Below, piece by piece: positions 1 to 9,350 of a stretch of 64,000 nt of DNA. The notes beneath the pieces were generated by a model. The model saw only the letters and a program-made list of their open reading frames with translations. It was not told the DNA's origin and ran no database searches. A program made the position numbers and the translations under genes. The stretch's first letter is position 1; every line of letters starts with the position of its first letter. Source of the DNA: Thermohalobaculum sp039184865 (lineage in GTDB: Bacteria > Pseudomonadota > Alphaproteobacteria > Rhodobacterales > Rhodobacteraceae); contig JBCDAV010000008.1 in the NCBI GenBank assembly GCA_039184865.1, positions 62,001-126,000 of the forward strand, given 5' to 3'.

Positions 1-148
1 GCATCAACAGCTCAAAACAATCGCGTTCCGACGAGGCGCTGCGCCGCGATCCAATCAGACGCCAGCTTAGCGCTGACCGGCTAGAGGTGTTTTGCTTGAT
101 GGAGTTCGTGGCACCCGCAAAACTCTCTGGGAAGAAAGCGAATGAGGA

Positions 149-892
149 ATGCTGGCCAAGATGATCGAGTTGACCGGTCAGTTTGCGTTGCTCAGCGCGA
201 AATATGACTTTCCCGAACAGCGCGAACCAAATCAGAAATACATGATTGCATCGACCCCTCGCTCGGGTAGCACGCTGCTCGCGATGAAGCTCTGGGAAAC
301 AGGCTTGCTTGGCGCACCATTGGAGTACGTAAACGTGCAATCCTGGATGGTGGCGATGATTGCACGGCTTCAAGTTGGCGATCTGCGGACCTATTGCCAG
401 AAGGTATTGTCTCTACGGACCTCGCCGAACGGCGTATTCGGAATCAAAGTGCATCCGGCACAGATGGATTTTCTGATTAACACAGGAACAGTGCATCATT
501 TCCTGCCAAAACAAGTCATTCGCGTGCGTCGGCGCGATACCGTTGGCCAGGCAATCTCACTGGTAATCGCGTCGCAGACGCGGCAGTTCAGCTCTTTGGA
601 AAGCGCACGGGCAGAACCGGTCTACCGGACCGCCGCGATTACGCAGGCTCTCTCAACTCTAAGAAAGGGCGAGGCGATTTGGGACGAGCACCTGCAGCGA
701 ATGGCAGCAAGTGTTCACACATGCTGGTATGAAGACCTGATCGACAACTTTGAGCCGGTGCTCGATCAAGTATGCGACTTCCTGCTCCCGGGACAACCTC
801 ACAAGCGGCAGCTCAACCTGCCCGCCCTCGAACGTCAAGCGTCGAGCCGAAACGCTGAATGGCGAGACATGTACATGCAAGAAACCCGTTGA
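149..892 (+). CDS. Stf0-family sulfotransferase
   Basis: Predicted to transfer sulfate from PAPS to a hydroxyl, in this family usually on a sugar or glycolipid. The 5'-phosphosulfate loop is near the N-terminus (STPRSGSTLL, residues 35-44), followed by GAPLEYVN (55-62), a pairing typical of Stf0 enzymes. At 247 aa it is about full length. The ATG has AGGA a few bases upstream. There is no signal peptide, so it should be cytosolic. It has no operon partner: nothing is recognisable in 1-148 and IS debris follows, so it is probably cargo of a decayed island. The acceptor is unknown. Confidence 0.8.
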   Translation: MLAKMIELTGQFALLSAKYDFPEQREPNQKYMIASTPRSGSTLLAMKLWETGLLGAPLEYVNVQSWMVAMIARLQVGDLRTYCQKVLSLRTSPNGVFGIKVHPAQMDFLINTGTVHHFLPKQVIRVRRRDTVGQAISLVIASQTRQFSSLESARAEPVYRTAAITQALSTLRKGEAIWDEHLQRMAASVHTCWYEDLIDNFEPVLDQVCDFLLPGQPHKRQLNLPALERQASSRNAEWRDMYMQETR

Positions 893-1052
893 AGACATTC
901 AACCAAACGACGGGTGATCAGCATGTCAGACGCCAACAACCTGAAGTGGTTTTTGATCAAGAGTTGGATCAGACAATTGGACGCCATGAAGTGTGTCCTG
1001 AGACCCGACTTTCCTGCAGTCTTGAGGAGAATCGGTCGATTGTTTTCTGACC

Positions 1053-1490
1053 TCATGCAGCCTGGTTTCCCAGTGCCCTCTTCGTTGCATATTCACTGGG
1101 CGTCAGACTGCCGAGCGATGAATGCGGTCTGTTTCGGTTGTAGTCTTCCTTCCATGCGGTGACGTGTGTCTTCGCCTCTCCGAAGGGTCGTGAACAACGT
1201 CTCATTCAATAGCTCGTCTCGGAAACTGCCAATGAAGCGCTCCACGAAGGCATTCTGTGTTGGTTTAGCAGGCGCGATGTACTGCCAAGCGACGCCAGCA
1301 TCCTGGCACCAACGGAGGACTGCCATATTCTTCAGTTCCTTGCCGTTGTTGCTGACGATGGTCTTTGGGCGGCCCCGGCGCATCATGCTTGCGGAAAGCT
1401 CGCGTGTGACCCGGAGCCCGGAAAGTGATTTGTCTGCGACCAGACCAAGGCACTCGCGGCTGAAATCATCTATGATGGCCAGCAGCAGCA
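1053..1490 (-). pseudogene. IS3-family transposase (orfB) C-terminal fragment, frameshifted
   Basis: The minus strand encodes an integrase-core segment (IIDDFSRECLGLVADKSLSG, then APAKPTQNAFVERF) characteristic of IS3-type orfB. The usual VSDNG catalytic motif reads VSNNG, so one acidic residue is lost. Near 1165-1175 the frame shifts; the normal C-terminus (AWKEDYNRNRPHSSLG ... ending NQAA) continues in another frame to a TGA at 1053-1055. The N-terminal half of orfB is missing, replaced by an IS630 piece. It is not functional. Confidence 0.85.
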
Positions 1491-1690
1491 AAGTAAGCGC
1501 TTCGCGTCCGGTTGCCTTCAGGACCTGAAAGCCCCTATTCTGGCTGGCGATGATCGCTTCAGGATCAGCCCTCCAGATGAAGGGCCTTGCTTCAGTCGCG
1601 TTGTGCTCAGTGATGAAGCGATTGATAGCGGCCTGCAGTTCAACGAGGGTGTCTAAGACAAATTGCACTTTCTCCAAGACCCGAACCCGA
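1491..1690 (-). pseudogene. IS630-family transposase C-terminal fragment fused to IS3 orfB
   Basis: The segment reading VELQAAINRFITEHN ... RADPEAIIASQNRGFQVL matches the extreme C-terminus of IS630-type transposases (a helix, then a W-x-ADP-x-x-II motif). It runs in frame, without a stop, into the IS3 integrase-core fragment at about 1490, giving a chimeric reading frame of about 190 codons. The rest of the IS630 gene is absent. The join suggests one element inserted into or recombined with the other and both were then deleted down to these ends. Confidence 0.75.
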
Positions 1691-1860
1691 ACGCACTACT
1701 CACTCCCGAGACTAGTAGGGCATTAGTAGGGTATGTACGTCAAACGTTCTGCTAGGCGGTGCGACGGCGTGCAAGCATCTGTCCGAGAATTACAGTTTGA
1801 GCGTATAGGGTTATCGAGTGTGGTGCAAAGCTGTCCAAAGTCGTACGACTCGTCCGCCTC

Positions 1861-1909
1861 AGCATTCGTAATGATGGGGTCGTAGGTTCGAGTCCTATCA
1901 CCGGCACCA
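1861..1909 (+). pseudogene. 3' fragment of tRNA-Thr(CGU), probable attachment-site remnant
   Basis: The fragment contains an anticodon loop TTCGTAA (anticodon CGU), a T-arm (GTAGG TTCGAGT CCTAT), an acceptor 3' strand CACCGGC, discriminator A and encoded CCA. The matching 5' half (acceptor strand GCCGGTG and D-arm) is not present upstream. A 3'-half tRNA copy is what site-specific integrases leave at the far end of an island. A dead integrase start lies 120 bp downstream and reads toward it. Confidence 0.75.
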
Positions 1910-2029
1910 TTTCTCAATAAATCCAATGACTTAGGCGATCAGTCTGGAACGTAAACGATGCCGGTCGTGCCATCGGTTTGAGATGACCTGTGCGCACATG
2001 GCGTTCGCGGTGCCCGGCCGCTCTCGATC

Positions 2030-2148
2030 CGTTCCTGTCCGACCCGCAGGCCGAAACCGGTCAACTTATCGTCGCGGTAAAGCGTCTAGCCCTCGGTCGT
2101 GTAGGGCAGCGCTTCCACGGTGCGCTTGGCGAGGCGTAGCTTCGGTAT
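2030..2148 (-). pseudogene. Tyrosine-recombinase integrase N-terminus (DUF4102 type), dead
   Basis: In one minus-strand frame the sequence reads PKLRLAKRTVEALPYTTEG, a stop, then TLYRDDKLTGFGLRVGQ. This is the N-terminal arm-binding domain of P4-like island integrases. A GGAGG ribosome-binding site sits five bases before the expected start, but the codon is ATA (2146-2148) rather than ATG. There is an in-frame TAG after 19 residues and similarity ends near 2030, so the catalytic domain is gone. The remnant sits next to the tRNA-Thr fragment, as expected for an island end. Confidence 0.75.
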
Positions 2149-2466
2149 GTGATCCTCCGTTCGCGCCTCACCTTCTCATACAGTGACCATGACGAAATTT
2201 TCATATAAATCAGATGCTTGTGCAGAAGCGTCCTGTGCGGTGCAAGGGTTTGCAAGCGCTGGCGGCGGCGTGCAGAGCGATGCAAGTCTGCGCGTGCAAA
2301 GAGCCGTGTACCTGGGAAGCGGGCCTCAGGTCAGTAACATTGCGCTGCGAACGCCGGGTTCTTCTGAGTAGAGCGGAGGCTCTGTTAGGCCGGAACGCGC
2401 TTCCATCAAAAGGTTTAGCCTTGGCGCTTTTGGTGTGGACTATTACCGCATACCCGTCGCTCCGCG
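2149..2466. other. Intergenic, no recognisable gene
   Basis: Overlapping short frames are open on both strands, but none has a recognisable motif, a credible ribosome-binding site or homology I can name. The stretch separates the integrase scar from the end of the glycogen operon. Confidence 0.5.
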
Positions 2467-4500
2467 TTACGAGCCGCGGCCACACTCCTTCATTGATCGC
2501 CTGATCTCACAGAGCCCCAGTTCGTCGTCGAAACGCTCGACCGGCAAGCTGTAACGCCGCCGCCAGTTGGGATGTGCATTGATTGTGCCAGGCAGGTTCT
2601 GGGCTTCCCGCTCCTCGCAGAGATCATCGAGTTGGATCGAGACGATTTCTGCTGGTGACTTGGCCAACGCTCGGTGCACGGATTGCTTGATCTCGGAGAA
2701 CGACTCACCATCGCTGAGCCCATCGCGGCGGCTGAAGTTGAGCAATGCCTCTCTGTCGCTAATCCTTCGGGCGCGGGTTCTCTCGGCTTCGCGATTGCCT
2801 ATCCAACCCAGTTTCTGCCACCAATCGATGTCACTGCCTTCGCAGAATCCTCTTAGAGTCGGAGTGTCGTGTGTTCCGAAACAGACAAGGCTCTTTGGGC
2901 GAATGGCTCCGGGCGACCGCAACGTTCCCTTGCGGTTTCGCTCATACTGAAGCACCGAATAGCCGTAGAGGCCCCGAGTGGCGAGAGTTTCCCGGAAGTC
3001 GTCTGGCACGAGCCCCAGATCCTCACCGATCACCACCGTCCCGCTACGTTCGGCTTCGATCGCGACCATGGCGAGCAGCGCCTCGAGGGGTTGTCTGATG
3101 TATCCGCCCGGGCTTCCGTCATCCGGGATCCAGTAACTGCGGTTCATCCCCAGGACGTGATCGATCCGCAGCACGCCGGAATTGCGCATGGCCGTGGCCA
3201 GAACGCGCCGGATCGGTCCATATCTTTGCTTGATCAGTTCGCGTGGCGCATACCCCGCCAGCTGCCAGTTCTGTCCGTCCGGACTGAGGTGATCGGGTGG
3301 TGCGCCCAGCGCGACGCCCTGTGCCACTGCGCCCTGTTCGCACCATGTTTCAGCCGCCCATCGCCGAGGGCCGACCGCAAGATCAAGATAGAGCCCCAAT
3401 GCCATACCGGACTCGCGAGCACGATTCTGAGCGTCGGAGAGCTGGCCACCAGCGATCCATTGCAGCCACTTGTGGAAAAGAACGCGGTCAGCAAGGTCCA
3501 CCGCTGCTGCATCGACGTCATTGCTCCCAGGATCTTGCAGGGGAGCGGGCCACGCGCGCCAGTCCGGCCCGTACTGCTCGCTGAGAGCCTCGTAGAGAGC
3601 AAACTTGGCCAAGGCGGAGCCGCTCGCCGAGCAGAAGTCATCGAAGGCAGAGCGCGCGGCGGAATCCGACGTGACCTGAAAGTCTCGATAGCGCTGCTCA
3701 AGCAGTGATTTCTGGGCCGGCACAACCTCGTCATATCGGATTGCCTCTGAGACAGTCACGTTTTCGAGCTTGCTCGCGACGCCGGTTCCCCGGAGTTTCT
3801 GAGTACCGGGAATCTGGTCGACGGCGATGTGCGACGTATTGAGGAATCCGCGGTGCGAGGGAGAATAGGGGCTGATGGTATCGGTATCATTCCATCCGAT
3901 ATTGTGTACCGGATTGATCCCGATGAAATCGGCACCGTGCTGTCCGATGATCTCAGCAGCCGAGGCCAGATCTTCAAAGTCACCCACGCCCTGATTGCGC
4001 GAGGACCGCAGCCCGTACAACGCGGCCGTAACTCCCCAGATGCGTTGGCGTCCGGTCGCTTCTTCCACCGACGGGCACTGTGGCGGCGTGGAGATTACTG
4101 CAATCTCCTCCGTGCAGCCGTCCCGGGTGACGCGAAGTGTGTGAATGCCGGATTGCAGAGCGGGCAAGTTTGCACCCTCGATCGCTCGGCCCTCCGCAGC
4201 GATGCCTGTCTGATTTTCCAGCTCTAGGTGCCAGTCAGATCCTGGCGAGAGCGGCACGGACGTGGCCGTCCCGCTGTCAACGATCAACTCTTCAGGATGA
4301 AGACGTGCCGCCCGTTCGGCCCGAAGAACTGCCAGAGCCTCGGCAATCATCGCCTCGTTGTCGACACCAACGCCGTTGGCGCGCAGCAAAGCGCGTTTTG
4401 TTTCGGGCGACGTAGGTTGGGTCGTCCGGGATAGATCGCGAAAGTTCGGCAGAATGCCGTAGGCCTCGGCCAATGCGTCGAGACGCTCGTCAGTGGTCAT
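2467..4500 (-). CDS. malQ: 4-alpha-glucanotransferase (amylomaltase)
   Basis: Disproportionates short maltodextrins so they can be re-used by phosphorylase. This 677-aa GH77 enzyme shows the family order: an N-terminal extension, GVTAALYGLRSSRNQGVGDF, the nucleophile region GVLRIDHVLGMNRSYWIP, the acid/base region VVIGEDLGLVPDDFRE and SLVCFGTHDTPTLRGF. It is the last gene of the glycogen operon; its ATG overlaps the glgX stop by four bases (ATGA), implying translational coupling. Here it should process the maltotetraose-like chains released by GlgX. No frame damage is seen. Confidence 0.95.
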   Translation of the reverse strand: MTTDERLDALAEAYGILPNFRDLSRTTQPTSPETKRALLRANGVGVDNEAMIAEALAVLRAERAARLHPEELIVDSGTATSVPLSPGSDWHLELENQTGIAAEGRAIEGANLPALQSGIHTLRVTRDGCTEEIAVISTPPQCPSVEEATGRQRIWGVTAALYGLRSSRNQGVGDFEDLASAAEIIGQHGADFIGINPVHNIGWNDTDTISPYSPSHRGFLNTSHIAVDQIPGTQKLRGTGVASKLENVTVSEAIRYDEVVPAQKSLLEQRYRDFQVTSDSAARSAFDDFCSASGSALAKFALYEALSEQYGPDWRAWPAPLQDPGSNDVDAAAVDLADRVLFHKWLQWIAGGQLSDAQNRARESGMALGLYLDLAVGPRRWAAETWCEQGAVAQGVALGAPPDHLSPDGQNWQLAGYAPRELIKQRYGPIRRVLATAMRNSGVLRIDHVLGMNRSYWIPDDGSPGGYIRQPLEALLAMVAIEAERSGTVVIGEDLGLVPDDFRETLATRGLYGYSVLQYERNRKGTLRSPGAIRPKSLVCFGTHDTPTLRGFCEGSDIDWWQKLGWIGNREAERTRARRISDREALLNFSRRDGLSDGESFSEIKQSVHRALAKSPAEIVSIQLDDLCEEREAQNLPGTINAHPNWRRRYSLPVERFDDELGLCEIRRSMKECGRGS

Positions 4501-6596
4501 GCTCCACCCTCGCGCGCTGACAGCGTGAAGACCGACACCGAGTGACTGCCGATATCGGCAGCGGAGCCTGAACAGACCACATTCGGGAAAGCGACATCTG
4601 AGGCGGTGTCAACCCGCCGGACCCAAACGTTTCCGGTATCAGGTGCTGGCAGTACCGCCTCGACGATTTCGTCGTCACGATTGAAGACAATGAAGACGAC
4701 ATCGTCATCGGAACCGCTCGAGTCCGTCTCGGCCGAGCCGCGCAGCAGCAGGCAGAGGCTGGACAGCCCGGGGTCACGCCACTGAAGCAAGCTGCCGTCA
4801 AGAGCATGCCATTCGACATCTGGCTTGGAGTCTGCGGGCCTCAGGCTGCCGTGCAGAAACACGGTTTGCCGAACGACTGGATGTGCCGCACGAAACCGCG
4901 CCAGGCCCTGCACGAAGGTCAACAAGTCGGCGTCTGCATCGCCCCAGTTGACCCAGCCTGTCGGGTTATCCTGACAGTACGCGTTGTTGTTGCCCCCTTG
5001 CGAGTTTCCGATTTCGTCGCCACCCAAGAGCATCGGCGTTCCTTGAGACAGAAACAGCGTCGCCAGAAGATTGCGCTGGCGTCGAACGCGACGACGCGCG
5101 ATATCCGCGTCGGACGTCGCACCTTCGACCCCGCAATTGTCGCTGAAATTGGCGTTGTGCCCATCGGCTCCATCTTCGCCGTTGGCCAGATTGTGGCGCT
5201 CGTTGTAGCTTGTCACGTCCGCCAACGTGAAACCGTCGTGCGCCGTCAGCATGTTCACCGAAGCCCAGGTCCTGCGGCCATCCTTGTCAAACTCGCCGGC
5301 GGATCCGAGCAAACGCGCGGCCAATTCCTGTGCGCTGTGGATGTCGCCGCGCCAGTATCGTCGGACCGAGTCGCGGTACTGATCGTTCCATTCTGCGAAG
5401 CCGTTCGGAAACTCACCGAGCCGATAGCCGCCCGGGCCGATATCCCAGGGTTCTGCGATCAGCTTCGCGTTGGCCAGAACCGGGTCCTGCCGGATGCAAT
5501 CCAGAAACCCGCCATTGCTGTCGTAGCCATGATCCTCGCGTGCCAGCGTTGTCGCGAGATCGAACCGGAAACCGTCGATCCCCATGTGCTGCACCCAGAA
5601 CCGCAGACTGTCCATGACCATCCGAAGCACGTAGGGGTTCGAGACGTTGAGCGTGTTCCCGCATCCGGTATCGTTGACGTAATATCGCGGCTGACCGGCC
5701 AACAACCGATAGTAGGAGGCGTTGTCGAGACCGCGATAGCACAGCGTCGGGCCGCGATGATCGCCTTCCGCTGTGTGATTGTAAACCACATCCAGAATGA
5801 CCTCGATGCCCGCCGCATGAAACCTTTGGACCATGCTTCGGAAACCGGCCATGCCCGCCGGTCCGAAGTATCGCGGTTCCGGCGCGAAGAAGGCGATCGA
5901 GTTGTAGCCCCAGTAGTTCCTGAGGCCCTTGCGGAGCAGAAAGCCGTCGTCGAGGAACGCATGGACCGGCAACAATTCGAGCGTCGTGACACCGAGGCTC
6001 TGGAGATGATCAAGCATCGCATCCGCTGCCAACCCTTCATAGGTGCCCCTGATCGCGTCAGGGACCCCGGGATGCTCTTCGGTCAATCCCTTGACATGGG
6101 CCTCGTAGATCAGCGTCTCGCTCCAGCCATTGTCTGGACCGGTAGTGGCGATGGGCAACGTGGTCGGGTCGAGCACGACTGATTTCGGAACGAACGGGGC
6201 GCTGTCGCGCTCGTCAAAGGACAGGTCCAGTCGCGGTGAGCCTTCGTCGAAGCCCAGGGTCGCCGGGTGATCGCTCCAGGCGCCCCGCAATTCCTGTGTG
6301 TACGGGTCAATCAGCAACTTGTGCGGGTTGAACCTGTGCCCATGCTCGGGCGCGTAACTGCCATGTGCGCGGAACCCGTAGAGCGCACCCGCCGGAAGGC
6401 CAGGCAGATAACCGTGCCAGATCGGCCCTGAGCGCTCCGGTAGGACATGACGAGCCAGCTCCGTCTTCCCATCTTCGGAGAACAGGCACAGCTCGATCTT
6501 CTGTGCGTTGGCTGAAAAGACGGCGAAGTTCGTGCCTTCTCCATCAAAGCGGGCGCCCATCTGGTTCGGCGAGCCGTGCGACAGGGTTACAGCCAC
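4497..6596 (-). CDS. glgX: Glycogen debranching enzyme (GH13 isoamylase type)
   Basis: Hydrolyses alpha-1,6 branches of phosphorylase-limit glycogen. An N-terminal CBM48-like domain (RFDGEGTNFAVFSANAQKIE) is followed by a GH13 barrel with DVVYNHTAEGD, the nucleophile motif IDGFRFDLATTL, the acid/base KLIAEPWDIG and the third acid LTAHDGFTLADV. I choose the GTG at 6596, one base after the glgA stop, giving 699 aa. A TTG at 6626 would add ten residues inside glgA and looks less likely. The gene lies between glgA and malQ in one transcription unit. Confidence 0.93.
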   Translation of the reverse strand: MAVTLSHGSPNQMGARFDGEGTNFAVFSANAQKIELCLFSEDGKTELARHVLPERSGPIWHGYLPGLPAGALYGFRAHGSYAPEHGHRFNPHKLLIDPYTQELRGAWSDHPATLGFDEGSPRLDLSFDERDSAPFVPKSVVLDPTTLPIATTGPDNGWSETLIYEAHVKGLTEEHPGVPDAIRGTYEGLAADAMLDHLQSLGVTTLELLPVHAFLDDGFLLRKGLRNYWGYNSIAFFAPEPRYFGPAGMAGFRSMVQRFHAAGIEVILDVVYNHTAEGDHRGPTLCYRGLDNASYYRLLAGQPRYYVNDTGCGNTLNVSNPYVLRMVMDSLRFWVQHMGIDGFRFDLATTLAREDHGYDSNGGFLDCIRQDPVLANAKLIAEPWDIGPGGYRLGEFPNGFAEWNDQYRDSVRRYWRGDIHSAQELAARLLGSAGEFDKDGRRTWASVNMLTAHDGFTLADVTSYNERHNLANGEDGADGHNANFSDNCGVEGATSDADIARRRVRRQRNLLATLFLSQGTPMLLGGDEIGNSQGGNNNAYCQDNPTGWVNWGDADADLLTFVQGLARFRAAHPVVRQTVFLHGSLRPADSKPDVEWHALDGSLLQWRDPGLSSLCLLLRGSAETDSSGSDDDVVFIVFNRDDEIVEAVLPAPDTGNVWVRRVDTASDVAFPNVVCSGSAADIGSHSVSVFTLSAREGGA

Positions 6597-6597
6597 G

Positions 6598-8055
6598 TCA
6601 GCGGCTCTCTTGCAGGCCGTCGCCAAGCAAGTCCTGGTAAAGGTCGAGATAGGCGTGCGCTGACTTATCCCAACCGACCGGTTGCTTCATCGCCTGGCGC
6701 ATCATCGCCTGCCAAACCCTTGGCTGCCGGTAGAGATCACACGTCCGGGCGATGGCCTGATCGAGCGCGGGGGCTGTTACCGGCGCGAACTGCACTCCTG
6801 TGGCGCACCCGGCCGCGATCGCTGCTTCGTTTGCATCGATGATCGTGTCCGCCAGCCCGCCCGTGCGCGCCACGACAGGAAGCGTGCCGTACCGGAAACC
6901 GTAGAGCTGCGTCAGGCCGCAGGGCTCGAACCGCGAGGGGATCAGGATCGCGTCGCTGCCGCCTTGCAGCAGGTGGGCCAAGGGTTCATCGTAGCCAATC
7001 ACGACGCCCACCGAGCCGGCGAAGGTGCGGGCCGCCGCGACAAACCCGTCTTCCAGGCTCTTGTCGCCACTGCCCAACAGTGCAAGCTTCGCGCCGCGCC
7101 GCACGAGATCCGGCAAAACGGTCAGCAGCAGATCGAGACCCTTTTGCTCGGTCAATCGGCTGACGACGCAGAAGACCGGGCCGTTGTCATCGCTGTCCAG
7201 CGCGAAGCGCCGCAGCACCTCAGCCCGATTGGCCGCCTTCTTTTTCAGGCTGCGGGCGGAATAGTTCGCTGGAATACGTTCGTCGGTCCCTGGATCCCAG
7301 GCATCCAGATCGATCCCATTGAGAATACCGGAGAGCTCGTCGCGGCGCGCCTGTAGAATGCCCTCCAGACCAAGCCCGAATTCGGGCAGCAGCAACTCGC
7401 GCGCATAGGTCGGACTGACGGTCGTTATCCGGTCGGAACAGGCGATGCCCCCCTTGAGGAAGCCGAGCATGCCGTAAAACTCGGCCCGCTCAGGAACAAA
7501 GCTCTCGGGCTTCACATTTAGCTCCGCGCAAATGGACGCGTCGAACAGACCCTGGAACGCAATGTTGTGGATCGTCAGCACTGACTTCGGCCTCGCCACC
7601 CCGGCCTGGCGCAGATAAACCGGCGTCAGTCCCGCCTGCCAATCATGGACGTGGACGACATCTGGCAGCCAACCTGCCGCTCCTTCGATCGCAATGCGCG
7701 CACCGACCAGGCTCAACGTACCGAACCGCATATGATTGTCTGACCAGTCTGCCCCGTCCGGTCCCAGATAGATGTTGCCTGGGCGATCGAACAGGTGAGG
7801 CGCATCCAGCAACAGAAGGTCCAATCCGTCGGATTGAGCCGACAGCACCGTTACGGGACCGCCAAACATTTCCACTGGCGGCAGGACGGTATCTGCCGCT
7901 TCGAGCAGTGCACCTAGCGCAGGATAGGCGGGAAGAACGATCTTCACCTCGGCGCCGAGCTTGGCGAGGGTCTTCGGCACGGCGCCGATGACATCCGCAA
8001 GCCCGCCCGTTTTCACGAACGGTGCGCATTCCGAGGCGACGAACAGGATCTTCAC
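6598..8055 (-). CDS. glgA: Glycogen synthase (ADP-glucose dependent, GT5)
   Basis: Extends alpha-1,4-glucan using ADP-glucose made by GlgC. The 485-aa protein begins MKILFVASECAPFVKTGGLA, containing the KTGGL nucleotide-sugar loop. The C-terminal half carries PSRFEPCGLTQLYGFRYG and the final RTGGLADTI motif of GT5 enzymes. The start is GTG at 8055, four bases after the glgC stop. No missing motif or frame damage is visible. Confidence 0.96.
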   Translation of the reverse strand: MKILFVASECAPFVKTGGLADVIGAVPKTLAKLGAEVKIVLPAYPALGALLEAADTVLPPVEMFGGPVTVLSAQSDGLDLLLLDAPHLFDRPGNIYLGPDGADWSDNHMRFGTLSLVGARIAIEGAAGWLPDVVHVHDWQAGLTPVYLRQAGVARPKSVLTIHNIAFQGLFDASICAELNVKPESFVPERAEFYGMLGFLKGGIACSDRITTVSPTYARELLLPEFGLGLEGILQARRDELSGILNGIDLDAWDPGTDERIPANYSARSLKKKAANRAEVLRRFALDSDDNGPVFCVVSRLTEQKGLDLLLTVLPDLVRRGAKLALLGSGDKSLEDGFVAAARTFAGSVGVVIGYDEPLAHLLQGGSDAILIPSRFEPCGLTQLYGFRYGTLPVVARTGGLADTIIDANEAAIAAGCATGVQFAPVTAPALDQAIARTCDLYRQPRVWQAMMRQAMKQPVGWDKSAHAYLDLYQDLLGDGLQESR

Positions 8056-8059
8056 GCCT

Positions 8060-9316
8060 TCACCCCAATCGATCCACCATGTTCTGGGTGATCAGGCAGA
8101 CCCCGTTTGCCGTGCGCCGAAATCGCTTTGCGTCCAGTTCCGGGTCTTCACCGACCACAAGTCCTTCGGGAATATCGACTCCCCGATCGATCACCACGTT
8201 GCTGAGATGCGCGTTGCGGTTGATGTTGACGTACGGCATCGCGACGACGCCTTCGAGATGCGCGAACGAATGGGTGCGCACACCAGTGAACAAGAGACAG
8301 CGGTCCAGTTGCGAGCCAGAGATTATGCACCCGCCCGACACCATGGAAGAGAGTGCAAGCCCACGTCTGCCTTCCTCGTTGTGGATGAACTTCGCGGGGG
8401 GCGTCAGTTCGGAATAGGTCCAGATTGGCCAGCCCGTCTCGTAGAGATCAAGCTCCGGTGTGAAGTCGGTCAGATCAATGTTCGCTTGCCAAAAGGCGTC
8501 GATCGTTCCGACGTCACGCCAGTACGTCGTGCGTTCCTTCGTCCCGCGCACGCATGATCGACTGAACGGATGCGCCAGCGCCTTTCCCGTCTTGACGATG
8601 TGCGGGATCAGATCCTTTCCAAAGTCGTGGCTGGACTCTGAATCCTCGCCGTCTTCCAACAGGAGATCGAACAGGAACTGGGCTCCGAAAACATAAATCC
8701 CCATGCTCGCGAGTGCGAGATCTGGATGGCCCGGCATTGCAGGAGGATCCGAGGGCTTCTCGACAAAGTCGATAATGCGATCGTCCTCTCCCACATGCAT
8801 GACCCCGTAACCCTTTGCCTCCGTTCGGGGCACTTCGATGCAGCCAACCGTGACATCGGCACCGCTGTGAACGTGCTGGCGGATCATCGCAGCATAGTCC
8901 TGCTTGTAGATGTGATCTCCTGCCAGGATCAGGATATATTTCGGGTCGTAGCTTCTTATGATGTCGAGGTTCTGTGTGACCGCATCGGCCGTGCCCCTGT
9001 ACCAGTTTTCCTCGTCCAATCGCTGAGACGCCGGAAGAATATCCAGCGACTCGTTGCGCTCTGCGCGGAAGAAGCTCCATCCCCTTTGCAGATGGCGGAT
9101 CAGGCTATGGGCCTTGTACTGCGTCGCAACGCCGATGCGCCGGATCCCCGAGTTGACGGCGTTCGAAAGCGCGAAATCGATGATCCGGCTTTTGCCGCCG
9201 AAATAGACCGCGGGCTTCGCCCGCCGCTCTGTGAGTTCCAGAAGGCGGCTGCCCCGACCGCCCGCAAGAACGAACGCCATCGTCTGCTGCGCAAGTCGTT
9301 GTGTTTCCGGATCCAT
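8060..9316 (-). CDS. glgC: Glucose-1-phosphate adenylyltransferase
   Basis: Makes ADP-glucose from ATP and glucose-1-phosphate, the committed and usually allosterically controlled step of glycogen synthesis. The N-terminal nucleotidyltransferase signature (LAGGRGSRLLELTERRAKPA), YRGTADAVTQN and the LAGDHIYKQDY substrate motif are present; the C-terminal part is the left-handed helix domain. I use the ATG at 9316, preceded by a strong GAGGGGGG site, rather than a TTG 54 bases upstream. The 418-aa result is the normal family length. It lies between glgB and glgA. Confidence 0.96.
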   Translation of the reverse strand: MDPETQRLAQQTMAFVLAGGRGSRLLELTERRAKPAVYFGGKSRIIDFALSNAVNSGIRRIGVATQYKAHSLIRHLQRGWSFFRAERNESLDILPASQRLDEENWYRGTADAVTQNLDIIRSYDPKYILILAGDHIYKQDYAAMIRQHVHSGADVTVGCIEVPRTEAKGYGVMHVGEDDRIIDFVEKPSDPPAMPGHPDLALASMGIYVFGAQFLFDLLLEDGEDSESSHDFGKDLIPHIVKTGKALAHPFSRSCVRGTKERTTYWRDVGTIDAFWQANIDLTDFTPELDLYETGWPIWTYSELTPPAKFIHNEEGRRGLALSSMVSGGCIISGSQLDRCLLFTGVRTHSFAHLEGVVAMPYVNINRNAHLSNVVIDRGVDIPEGLVVGEDPELDAKRFRRTANGVCLITQNMVDRLG

Positions 9317-9350
9317 GGTTTCGCCCCCCTCAGGCGGTCTTATGCTTGCG

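Noticed and set aside
1723..1926. Small minus-strand protein (GAGDRTRTYDPIITNA...)
   Set aside because: This is the familiar false translation of a tRNA 3' end; it covers the tRNA-Thr fragment.
4806..6182. Long plus-strand open frame opposite glgX (458 codons)
   Set aside because: High-GC shadow of glgX in antisense; no motif and no ribosome-binding site.
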